Made by a program: the position numbers and the translations under genes. The notes below the pieces were generated by a model. That model had not been told where the DNA came from. It worked only from the letters and a program-made list of their open reading frames with translations, and did not search any database. From Hymenobacter negativus (lineage in GTDB: Bacteria; Bacteroidota; Bacteroidia; Cytophagales; Hymenobacteraceae), in the NCBI RefSeq assembly GCF_017571495.1, contig NZ_JAGETZ010000003.1, positions 248,001 to 312,000 of the forward strand: 64,000 nt of DNA, written 5' to 3'. Positions 16,115 through 26,900 of this stretch are shown piece by piece. Position 1 is the stretch's first letter. The number at the start of each line of letters is the position of its first letter.

Positions 16115-16723
16115 TTCAGCCTGGTCACCCGGAAAAAAAGCCCTCCTGGTCGATACCCTGTGGCAGTTGGCCGATACAAAAGGAGCGGATTTGGCGCTGA
16201 CTGGTAATTTCAGACTGCACCCGCCAATGGCCTCGTGCTTTCCCTCAAGTCCTGTCGTTTCGAAACCGAATTCGGCCACCTGACCGTTGCCACCCGCCCG
16301 GCGGATTTGCCCCCGCCGGTTGCAACGCCTAGAACTGGTCCCTGATTCGCAATGGCAGGCACTATTACCTAACGACCCGTTACCAGCCTAAAGGTGGCTG
16401 GTGGCGGGTCGTTGACTTTTTGGCATTTAGCCAAGCAACTATATCACTGCCCGACTTGTCAGGCCTGAGCACACTTAGCAGCTTTAGCACAGTTTGCTGC
16501 TGCTGTACAATCGGGCGTTAAGTAATTGCTTTTTTCTAAGAAAAACAAAATTAATTCTTATTATCTGTAGATAAATCTTGGCCAAGTAGTAATTTTGAGT
16601 AATTATTCGCTCATCGGATAATACTTTTTGCAGTTAAGTGTCCCGGCACTGCCATGGGAAAAGTGGTGATTTTAACGGAATAACTTGACATATGCTTTGC
16701 TATTACCCCTAGCTTTAACGTTT
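16115..16723. other. intergenic region with a terminator and AT-rich leader
   Basis: About 610 bp. It holds one strong hairpin (16371-16413). The final 230 bp (16490-16720) are markedly AT-rich and probably carry the promoter and leader of the giant secreted protein. Readings of 60-70 codons at 16092-16283 on the plus strand and 16073-16279 on the minus strand are not protein-like. I see nothing else. Confidence 0.5.
16371..16421 (+). terminator. rho-independent terminator-like hairpin
   Basis: AACGACCCG and CGGGTCGTT form the base of a stem extended inward by ACCAGCC/GGCTGGT, with a T run starting at 16417. It is 257 nt after the glycosyltransferase stop, so either a long 3' UTR or an independent short transcript ends here. 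Confidence 0.7.
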
Positions 16724-19700
16724 ATGAAAAAACTTTTTACAAAAATGTGCAGCCAGTACCGCAGCTATTACAGCGGCCTGCTACTCGTTGCCAGCGGGCT
16801 GATGCCGGTACTAGCTCAAGCCCAAAGTTCCACGGTTGTCATCAGCGAAGTGTATGCGGGTGGGGGAAGTGCCGGTGCTACTTACCAGAACGACTTCGTA
16901 GAGCTATACAATAAAACCAACGTGAGCCTTCCCCTCAACGGGTACTCGGTGCAGTACAACCCGGCTTCGGGCGGGGGCGCTTATGCAATGGTTGCTCTCG
17001 GCAACGTCAGCATTCCAGCCAATGGCCACCTGCTGGTGCAGTTGGGCGCAGGTGCCAACGGCGGGCCCTTGCCTACGCCCGACGTAACCGGGTCTCTGGC
17101 GCTGGCGGTGGGCGGTGGGCGCATTGCCCTGGTGAGCAACACCACCGCTCTCCAAGATGCCGACCCCGCTAATGCGCCTGGCGTGGTCGATTTTCTGGGC
17201 TACGGCAGCAGTGCTGCTACCTACGAAGGCAGTGGCCCGGCCCTGGGCATGGCTGGCCTCGTGAGCCTGGAACGCAAGGCTCGGGCTACGTCTACCAGCG
17301 CGAGCCTGGCCGCGGGTGGTGATGACGTTGACCAAGGCAATGGCTACGATAGCAACGACAACGCTTCCGACTTTGTAGCACGCACTCCCGAGCCCCAGAA
17401 TGCGGGCGCGGCAGCAGAAGTATTCACTCCCAGCGTGACGTACTACAACACCAAGAATGCTACGGGCTCCCTCAGCGAGCTGAGCACCTTTAGCAGCACG
17501 CCGGATGGCTCGGGACCATCGCCTGCCTCTTTCACCCGGGCGTTTCAGGTCTTCAATGTAGGAGGTAGCGGGCTCTCCCTTAGCGGCAACTGGACGGTGA
17601 CGGGCGCCGGCTCGAAAGTGGTGCTGCTAGCCAATGCCACGCTCACGGTGCCGGCCAATTACAACTTGAATGCCCTGCTTGACATGAGCAGTGGGGCAAC
17701 GCTGGTGGAATACAACGCGGCTCCGGGCGTGACCTACGGCAATCTGGACGCAACCAGCATCATCGAGTTTGCTCAGTCAGGCGACTACACGATTCCCGTA
17801 CTGCCCAGCCCCGGCTACGGCAACCTGACCTTGCGCGATGCCTCCAAGCATTTGGATGCCGGCACTACCATCGTACGCGGTACCCTGCTGGTGAAAAACG
17901 TGGGTGGCAATTCCAACGTGTTCGGGGGAGCACCCAACGCCGCCTCGACCCTGGCCTTGGGCGGCAACCTGAAGCTGACCGGCACGGTGAGCTTCAGCAG
18001 CAGCGCCACCGACCGCATTGTGCTAACGGCTACCAACACCACCGCTTCGCAGGTGATAGATGGCGGTGGCAACGTCATCAAGCTCTATAGCCTGATTTTG
18101 CCAACGGGCCAGGCGGGCGTAAGCCTGTCTGGCAGCGGCAGCAGCCTGGAGCTCGGCAATACCAGCGGTGGTGGCTACCAGCTGGGTGCCGGCACGCTGC
18201 TCACCCTCAACGCCAATACCCTGGCCTTCGCGGCGGGCGGCAAGGCCACGGTAGCAGGCACCGGTGCACTGGCCGTTGATGCCACGTCCAGCATTGTCAT
18301 TGATAAGAATAACACGACTGGCTTTGGTGGTACCACGGGCTCTGCCACGCTGTACCTGGCACCGGGCAGCACTCAAATCAACAACCTGACCGTGAACTCG
18401 GCGGGTAATAGCACCGTGCTTGCCGGCACGCTGGTTTTGTCCGGTACACTCACCGTTAACGGTGCTCTTACTCTCAATGGAAGCACGCTGGGCCTGACCG
18501 GTGGCCAGACGTTGACCATGAACGGCCTGATGGATATCCAGAATGGTTTCTTCAGCGCATCTGATGCCAGCATTGTAGTAGGTGGTGCCGGAAACATGGG
18601 CTTCATGTATTTCCGGGGGGGGGCCGGCAACCAAATGCGGAACTTCACCATGGCGCGGCCCAACCAGACGCTGTACCTGAATTCGCCGATAGCCCTGAGC
18701 TCGTCGCTCAACATCACCGACGGGGTGCTGGGCGTTATCAACACCATTACCATGAGTGGAACGGTGAACACCACAGGCAACGGCCGCATGCAAAGCTCGA
18801 CCACGGCTAACCTGCTTATCAATGGTACAGGTCCGCTCGGCACCATCATCTTTACCGATGCGGGCGGCTTCCTCAATACGCTGGCGCTGAACCGCCCCGG
18901 CGGAACCCTGAATATAGAGGGCTTGTCGCTCAATGTGCGCTATCCTTCGCTTTCGGCTGGCGTACTGCACATCGGTGCTAACATGGCGCTCAACATCACC
19001 GGTCCGCTGGTGGTTGATGACCCAGCCGTGGCAAAATTCGCCGCGACGCCGACATCCAGCATAAGCTTCACAAGCTTCAACAACCAGACCCCGGTAGACA
19101 TTGGGCCGCTGGCCTTCGTGCCCGGTCAGGACCTGATATCTTCGCTTACAATGGCCCGCTCGGCCGGTACCGTGGCAAACCCCCTGGACCCGCCGCTGGC
19201 TCAGCTCACGTCCAACCTCACGGTGCGGACGCTGGTGCTCACGCGTGGCTCCTTCTTTGTGCAGGGCAATAACCGCTTGAGCGTGTTGCCGGGCGGCGGT
19301 TTGGTGGGCGGTAGCGCCAACAGCTACACCAATACCTTGACTCTGGCTTCGGTGACCAATGCAAACCCCGTATTTGCTACCCTAGGATTCCCCCTGGGCG
19401 TAAATGGCGAGTACCGGCCCCTGACCTTCAACGTGACCGATGCCGTGACCGGCACCACCAGCTACACAGCCCGCCAAATTGAGGGCCGCGCCACTTCCCG
19501 CACCTTGCCCAATACGCTGCTGCGGGTGTCGGGCCTTCGCTACTATAATGTAGTAGCCGAGGCTGGCGGCTCCAGCGTGCTGCAAAGCGCCACCATTCGC
19601 CTGAGCTACGACCTGACCGCCGACCAGGTGACGGCGGGCAACGCCAGCCTGCTGCGCATAGCCATGGTGGACCCTGCCGATAATACGAAGTGGAAAAACA

Positions 19701-20347
19701 TGGGCGGCTCGGGTAGCGGTGCCAACATCACCTCGAACATGATTCTGCCCGGTCCGTTTGGCGACTTCATCCTGGCTACCGACGGCAACACCCCTCAGAA
19801 TGTGAATCCGCTGCCCGTGGAGCTGAGTGCTTTCTCGGCTCAGCGCCTGCCTAGCAAGGCCGTGAGCGTGCGCTGGACCACCGCCAGCGAGAAAAACTCC
19901 GACCACTTTGATGTGCAGCGCAGCCTCAACGCCCGCGACTTTGTGACCATTGCTACTGCCAAGGCCCAGGGCAGCAGCACCAGTGCCATCGCCTACGCTG
20001 CCCTCGACCAGACGGCTCCCGCAGCTCAACTCTACTACCGCTTGCGCCAAGTAGACCTCGATGGCACCGTGGCTTACTCTCCGGTACTGACTGTGAGCGG
20101 CCTCGATACGCCCCTGGAACTGGCCCTGTACCCTAACCCAGCCACCGACCGCCTCACCGCCGCCGCCCCGGCCTTGGCCGAGCGCACCTTCCGGGTGCTC
20201 AACACCCTGGGCCAGGTGCTGGCCACCGGCCGCGCCGATGCCGAGAACCCCACCGTGGACGTACGCGACCTGCCCACTGGCACCTACCTGTTGGAGCTGA
20301 GCAGCCCTGATGGCCGGCAAGTGCGCCGCTTCGTGAAAACGAACTAG
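16724..20347 (+). CDS. T9SS-secreted surface protein with lamin-tail domain
   Basis: 1207 aa from ATG 16724 (an in-frame start at 16685 gives a poorer signal). The signal peptide ends near ASGLMPVLAQAQ. A lamin-tail (LTD) domain follows, VVISEVYAGGGSAGATYQND. A long Thr/Ser/Gly/Asn-rich body, about 230-900, has repeated short beta-strand segments (LTVNGALTLNGSTLGLTGG), suggesting a beta-helix or adhesin stalk. Near residue 1035 comes NPLPVELSAFSAQR, a segment that commonly precedes T9SS sorting domains. The last 80 residues are a type A CTD: LYPNPATDRL, then LPTGTYLLELSSPDG. It should cross the outer membrane by T9SS and be anchored. A run of nine G (18615-18623) is in frame. A perfect hairpin terminator follows. 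Confidence 0.9.
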   Translation: MKKLFTKMCSQYRSYYSGLLLVASGLMPVLAQAQSSTVVISEVYAGGGSAGATYQNDFVELYNKTNVSLPLNGYSVQYNPASGGGAYAMVALGNVSIPANGHLLVQLGAGANGGPLPTPDVTGSLALAVGGGRIALVSNTTALQDADPANAPGVVDFLGYGSSAATYEGSGPALGMAGLVSLERKARATSTSASLAAGGDDVDQGNGYDSNDNASDFVARTPEPQNAGAAAEVFTPSVTYYNTKNATGSLSELSTFSSTPDGSGPSPASFTRAFQVFNVGGSGLSLSGNWTVTGAGSKVVLLANATLTVPANYNLNALLDMSSGATLVEYNAAPGVTYGNLDATSIIEFAQSGDYTIPVLPSPGYGNLTLRDASKHLDAGTTIVRGTLLVKNVGGNSNVFGGAPNAASTLALGGNLKLTGTVSFSSSATDRIVLTATNTTASQVIDGGGNVIKLYSLILPTGQAGVSLSGSGSSLELGNTSGGGYQLGAGTLLTLNANTLAFAAGGKATVAGTGALAVDATSSIVIDKNNTTGFGGTTGSATLYLAPGSTQINNLTVNSAGNSTVLAGTLVLSGTLTVNGALTLNGSTLGLTGGQTLTMNGLMDIQNGFFSASDASIVVGGAGNMGFMYFRGGAGNQMRNFTMARPNQTLYLNSPIALSSSLNITDGVLGVINTITMSGTVNTTGNGRMQSSTTANLLINGTGPLGTIIFTDAGGFLNTLALNRPGGTLNIEGLSLNVRYPSLSAGVLHIGANMALNITGPLVVDDPAVAKFAATPTSSISFTSFNNQTPVDIGPLAFVPGQDLISSLTMARSAGTVANPLDPPLAQLTSNLTVRTLVLTRGSFFVQGNNRLSVLPGGGLVGGSANSYTNTLTLASVTNANPVFATLGFPLGVNGEYRPLTFNVTDAVTGTTSYTARQIEGRATSRTLPNTLLRVSGLRYYNVVAEAGGSSVLQSATIRLSYDLTADQVTAGNASLLRIAMVDPADNTKWKNMGGSGSGANITSNMILPGPFGDFILATDGNTPQNVNPLPVELSAFSAQRLPSKAVSVRWTTASEKNSDHFDVQRSLNARDFVTIATAKAQGSSTSAIAYAALDQTAPAAQLYYRLRQVDLDGTVAYSPVLTVSGLDTPLELALYPNPATDRLTAAAPALAERTFRVLNTLGQVLATGRADAENPTVDVRDLPTGTYLLELSSPDGRQVRRFVKTN

Positions 20348-20933
20348 GGGAGGAGCCATTAAAACAGCAAAAGGCCCTTTCGCAGCCGCGAAAGGGCCTT
20401 TTGCTGTTTTAATGTTGATGCAGGAACGTGATTTAGGCTAGCAGACAGCTAACGGTGATTCTGACGAACTAGGCATTATAGGTTTGCACGTGGGCAGCAA
20501 GGAGCACTTGTTGGACCTGAAGCTGCGAGGCTGCACCTTGTATTTGCCGCCCACCACGCTGCGATAGGTTTGCAGAAGATTACTAGCTTCACGTGGGGGC
20601 GCTGATGTAGGCCGCGAAACCTGCGGCGCCGATAGCCGTAAGGCGGGCTACTTGGTCGTGACCAAAGCCCTTAAGGTAAACGAACGGTTGGGTTGCTCGT
20701 TGGCGCGCTTTAATTATGGAACGGCACTGGAGAGCCGTTGGGAGGTCTCCTTGAAATGAAAGCAGCGCTCGGCAGCCTGCCGTAACGCGCCACGATTCTT
20801 CTTGTCTTCAGGGCAAGGGATATAATGATTTCGTAATTTGATTGCCGTGGTAATCCAAAGCATCCTTTCTATCTTTACACTTGACGTGTCTAGTTCATTG
20901 GGATTTAACTAAGTCCCTATAAAACCACTCTTT
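20348..20933. other. intergenic region between the two giant surface-protein genes
   Basis: About 590 bp. It contains the perfect terminator at 20361-20410. The middle (20440-20820) is GC-rich and codon-like but broken by stops in every frame; on the minus strand a stretch around 20590-20820 reads vaguely like a degraded transposase C-terminus (HFKETSQRLSSAV), which I cannot confirm. TATCTTTA at 20870-20877 is a possible -7 box for the downstream gene. Confidence 0.45.
20361..20410 (+). terminator. perfect 23-bp-stem terminator
   Basis: Arms 20361-20383 and 20388-20410 are perfectly complementary over 23 bp with a 4-nt loop AGCC. The arms start with A-rich and end with T-rich tracts, so it can work in both directions. 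It starts 13 nt after the stop of the LTD surface protein. Confidence 0.92.
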
Positions 20934-23900
20934 ATGCAGAGATTCCTTACTAGTTTTTCCACCCATTTTGGCCGCAGCACGGTGCTGTTGTTGACGCTTT
21001 TGTTACCGCTGCTGGGATGGGGGCAGACTGTGATTGGTACACAGGATTTCGAAACGACTCCAGCTACTCCCACCGTAAGTGTTGCAGTAGCTGGCGGTGC
21101 CTACTACACGGGAAGCTCCACAAGCAGTGACCGTCCGGCTTCCACTCCCTTTAACAGTACCACAGGCGGAAGCCGGTCTTATGGGGTATCCAACGCCTCA
21201 GCTACTATTACTTCCGCTATTGTTGATGCAAGCGCTTACAGCACCGCTTCGGTTGGCTTTCGGTTGGCGTCCTTCTCCATTGCCAGCACTGGCAACGGTT
21301 CAGACCAAACCGATGTAGTAACACTAGCCATTAGTACCGATGGCGGTACTTCTTATTCAAACGAAGTAATTGTAGCTGGTGGCGCCACTAGCTCTGTTTC
21401 CAATACTATTTGGAGCTTCGCAAGCGGTACAGGCATTGCCACACGTGCATACCTAGGCAATAATACGCCCACTACTTCGGGCCCGGCAGGCGGGGGTGCC
21501 CGTACTTCGGATGGATATGGTGTAGTATCGGTGACTGGGATTCCGGCCACCAACCAGTTGCGCTTTCGCATCACTATACTGAATAACTCCTCATCGGAGC
21601 GCTGGTTGGTTGATGACGTTATCGTGCAAGGATACACCACGACATCCACTGCCTCCATCGGTACGCCCACCTACTTGGCGGGTGCGCGCTGTACCACGAG
21701 TTCGGCCAACGTGGGCGTGTCGTTCACTACCACAGGTACCTTCAACACGGGCAACGTCTTCACCATTGAGCTTTCGGGCCCGAACGGCGTGTTTGGTTCG
21801 ACGCCCTACGCCACGGCTACCTACGCCGGTACCACGGCACCCACGGCACCGGTGCCTGTGCCCATTGCGGCCGGCACATTCAGCGGAGCCAACTACCGTT
21901 TCCGGGTGCTTTCGAGTAATCCCGCTACCACTAGCGCTACCTCAGCCGACTTCATTATTGTAAACGACCCGCAGGTCACCATCGACCCGCCCATCACCCA
22001 GACCTATGTAACGGGGGTGCCCGCAGTTCCTTTCCGGGCCATCGAAAGCTTCACCGTGGGCACCACGCGGCAGTGGCAATTGGGTACCTCAGCCGCCGGT
22101 CCCTTCACCAGCATTCCCGGTGAAACCGGCACCACGTTCACCCCCACATTCTCCACGCCCGGTACTTACTATGTGAACGTGGTGAGCACCTTCGCTGCCT
22201 GCGGTTCGGTAACTAGCGACAACGTGGCCGAAGTTATTGTGACTGCACCGCCAACCACTACGCTTACCACTGGCACCATTTCGCCCACCAGCTACTGCGT
22301 GGGCAGTACCGGAGCGGCTGTTTCGGTGCCGTTTACCTCGACAGGCACCTTTAGTGGCAACACTTACACCGCCTACCTGGGCAGTGGCACGAGCACTCCC
22401 ATTGGTACGCTGGTGAGCGATGCCAACTCGGGCACCATTGCAGCTACGCTGCCCGCCACCCTGGCTTCGGGTACCACCTACCGCATCCATGTAGAAGCCA
22501 GCAGCCCCGCCACCGTGGCCTCCGACAACGGCACCAACCTTGCGGTGACGAACTACGCTACCAACAACGTGACCGCCTTCACGGCCACGGCCGGCAACAC
22601 CGAGGCAACCTTGTCCTGGACCAACCCCACTAGCTGCTACAGCCGCACAGTGGTGGTGGCCAGCACCGGCCCCATCACCGTAGTGCCCACTGGCAATCCC
22701 ACTGCCGGTTCTGCCTTCGGAACGGCTAGTACTGATTTGGGTGGCGGCCAGTTTGTGGTATACAATGGCACCGGTACCAGTGTCGTTGTTACCGGCCTCA
22801 CCAACGGCACCTCCTATAACTTTAAGGCCTTCGTGACCAATGGCGATGGCTACAGTACTGGCGTTTCGGCTGCGGCCACGCCAGTAGTACCATCCCCCGT
22901 CATCAGTGGCTTCACGCCCAACAACGGTCCGGTAGGCACGGGGATTACCATTTCGGGTACCAATTTGGGCGGCATCACGGGTGTTACCGTGGGTGGCACA
23001 GCAGCTACCGGCGTATCAGCTACCGCCACCACCGTAACGGCTACGGTAGCTGCTGGCAGCACCACCGGTGCCGTAGTCCTCTCAGATGGCACCAGTACTT
23101 ACACCGCTCCTGGCACCTTCACGGTCACAGCAGGCCTGAGCGCACCAACGGTGGCCAGCACCATCGCCTGCCCCGGCGTACCGTTCGATGTGACGTTTAC
23201 TGCCTCTGGCCCATACACCGCTGGCAGCACGTTCACGGTGCAGCGGTCGAGTTCGGCTGGCAGCTTCTCGTCACCTGTCACCATCGGCACGGGCACCTAC
23301 TCGGCTACGCCTACCCAAACGGTGTCGGCCACGTTTGCCAGCACCCTCACGGCCGGTACCGGCTACCTCATTCGGGTGGTGTCGGCTAGCCCGGTTGCCA
23401 CAAGCCCTGCTTCGGTGGCCATCACGGTGAGCGGAGTGGGCATTGCGCCCACTACCGCCCAAAACATCGTGACCAATGCCAATGGTAATGCCCTCACGGC
23501 TACCGAAAACACTCCGGCTACCAGCCGCCAGTGGGCCGTTGGCACAGCCTCGGCTGGCCCCTTCACCGACATTGCCGGGCAAACCGCCGCTACCTACACG
23601 CCAAACTTCCCCACAGTAGGGACTTATTATGTAGTCGTAAAATCGACGGTAGCCTGCGGTGTGGTCACCAGCAACACCGTGCGTGTGAACGTGACCGCCC
23701 CCGTCCTCACCCTCACTTCGGACCAGTCCTCGCTCGATGGCTTCACCACGAGCAGTGGCATTGCCTCAACTGAGCAGAGCTACACCCTGACCGCCGCCAA
23801 CCTCACCGTCCCCGTGACCGTGACGGCCCCCACCGGCTACGAAGTATCGCTGACTACCGGCACGGGTTTCACCACCCAGGTATCGGCACCGGCTTCGGGT

Positions 23901-26900
23901 AACACCACTGTTTATGTGCGCATTGCCGGCTCGGCCGTGGCCGGTCCGGCCAATGGCACCATCACCAACGTTTCAGGTACCAAGTCAGTCGACGTGGGCG
24001 TGACCGGTACGGTGTACCCCGCTGGCAGCAGCGCCTGCATCAATGAAGGCTTCAATAGCATTGGCAGCGGCGCCACCGCGCCCGCGGGCTGGACGTTTAC
24101 CGGCGTGAGCAGTTACACGTCATCGGGCAGCGCGGGTACTGCTATTCCAGCAGTTAAGTTTGATGATACGAGCGACCGGGTGCTGACGCCCGTGGTGGCT
24201 AACCCCGTGCAGCTCACCTTCACCATGTTTGGCAACGCCACCAATGCCACCTCCAGCATGTTGGTTGAAGGGCTGGAAGGCGCGACGTACAAGACCATTG
24301 CCACCATCAGCAACCTCCCGACGACCAAGGCCATCCAGAACTACACCTTCACGTCGGCCCCGGGTGCCACCTTTGCCAACTTCACCCGCTTCCGGTTCAC
24401 CTACACCAAATCCGCCGGCAACGTAACCTTCGACGACGTGCTGGTGCTCTGCGGTCAGGCTGCCCCTGAAATTGACATCACTCAAGCCGGCACTTCCGTT
24501 GCCTCGGGTAGTACAGTTGCTTTTGGCAATGCTCCAATCGGCAATGCTACTCCCGACGTTACCTTCCTCATCAACAACCTAGGCAATGCCAGCCTGACTG
24601 TGTCGACCGTGGCCCTGAGCAACAATGCCAGTAGTGCTTTCAGCTTTGTAACCCCACCTGCCACTCCCGCCACGGTGGTTGCTGGTGCCAACACGCCGGT
24701 TGTTGTGCGCTACACGCCTACCGCCGCTGGCCCACAAACCGCCACGCTCACCGTAACCAACACTGATTCGAACGAAGGTACCTATACCATCACTCTGACC
24801 GGCGTAGGCCTGGCCCCCGAGCCCACCGCTCCACAGCCTACCGTGACGGTAGCTAACATTACCACCACGACCGTGGACGTAACCGTTGCCGGTGGCACCG
24901 GCACCAAGCGTCTCGTAGTGATACGGCCCACCACGACTACTGCCGTGGTCCCCACGGATGGCACTACATATACCGCTAGTCTGGCCTATGGCAGTGCCGC
25001 AGCTACCAGCCGCACTGGTCTCAACAACTTTGTGATTATTGCCGATGCCACCACCGGCCCGGTAACCGTGACCGGCCTGACCGGCGCCAGCAACTACACA
25101 ATAGACGTGTATGCTTACAACGACAGCAACGTAGCCGGGGCCGAGAACTACCTCACTGCTACCCCAGGTACGGCAGCGTTCAGCACGCCAGCACCACCTA
25201 TTGGGGCTACCCAGGCCGGCATGCTCTTGCTGGAAGACGATTTTAACGGCACGCCTGGCAGCCTGCTCACGGCTAACGGCTGGACGGCCCACAACGGTGC
25301 AGGTGCTAGCCCCATCACCATTGAGGCCGGCAACCAGTCCTTTGCCGAATACCCCGCCGGCCAGCCTGCCAATAATAACCGGGCCCTCTCGGCTGGCTCC
25401 GGCGAAGACGTAAACCGCGCTTTCACTACACCCGCTGGTACCAGCACGCTCTACGTATCGGGCATTATTAATGTGGACGTGGACGGCACCGACTACTTCC
25501 TGCACCTGATGGACAATACCCAGACGAGCATTACCGTCTTCCGGGGCCGTGTATTTACCCGTTCCGTGGCGGGCGGCTTCAAGTTCGGCCTGACGGTCTC
25601 GGATGGTTCGTCTGCTGCCGCCGTCTACGCTCCGGCCGTGTATAATGTAGGCCAGGATTACTTGGTGGTGCTGAAATACGTGACCAACGCAGGTGGCAAC
25701 GACGAAGCCAGTCTCTACGTGTTTGATGCCGCCGCGCCAGCCACCGAGCCTGCCACGCCCACCGTCGGGCCTGTTATTGAAGCCAATACCATTGCGGCCA
25801 ACAGTCTCAACGCCGTGGCCCTGCGCCAGACCAGTAACTCACCTGTCTACTATCTCGATGGCCTGCGGGTGGCCACCGGCTGGGGCAGCGTCATCGGTAA
25901 GCCGATATTTACCAGTCCTGCTGCCACCCTGGCCACTGGCAACTACTATAACGTAGCCGTGAACAATGCCGACCAGGTAACCCCTGTGGGGGCCGTCCGC
26001 ATCGAAAACAACCTGGCTCTTACCAGTGGCAAGGTGAATACTTCGGCAATCAATAGCCTCACGTTGTATCAAAGTGCTTCCGTCAGCGGCGGCAGTGCCA
26101 CCAGCTTTGTGAACGGCCCGCTCGCCCGCACCACGGGCACGGGCGCGGCTTCCTCGTTCTTCCCCATCGGCAAGGGCACGGCCTACCGCCCGCTCACACT
26201 CACGGCGGCTGCGCAAGCGGCTCCCAGCACCTACACCGCCGAGCAGTTTGAGGGCAACCCCGGCCAAAGCGCTAGCACCTTGGGTGGCCAGCTCAAGCGT
26301 GTGTCGACCCGTCGTTCCTACACTGTCACTTCGTCCAACACCACGGCTGGCAATTTCAGTGGCAGCATCACCCTCAGCTTCGGCCCCGATGACTACGTGA
26401 ACACGCCCAGCAGCACCGACCTGGTGATTGCCAAGCGCGACGGCGGCACTGCCGGCACTTGGAACAGCGTAGGGCGCGCCACCACCAACGCCACCACTGG
26501 CGACCCCGATTCCGGTGCGGGTGGGGCTGGCGTAAGCGGTACCCTCACGTCTGATACGTTCTCCGACTTTTCGGATTTCGCCATCGGTGCCCTCAACGAC
26601 CTGACCAATACCAACACCTTCGCCGCCATCAACCCGCTGCCAGTAGAACTCACTACTTTCAGTGCCCAACGCGAGTCGAATAAGTCGGTAGCCATCCAAT
26701 GGGCTACTGCCAGCGAGAAAAACAGTGCCCGTTTTGAAGTACAGCGCAGCCTCAATGCCCGCGACTTCGTGACCGTTGCCACCACCAAAGCCCAAGGCAG
26801 CAGCAACCGGACCACCGCCTATGCCGCTCTCGACGCCATGGCACCTGCTACTCAGCTCTACTACCGCCTCCGCCAGGTAGACCAGGATGGTACCGTGGCC

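Noticed and set aside
20590..20820. Degraded transposase on the minus strand
   Set aside because: Only faint resemblance, several stops and no terminal inverted repeats; too weak to list as a mobile element.
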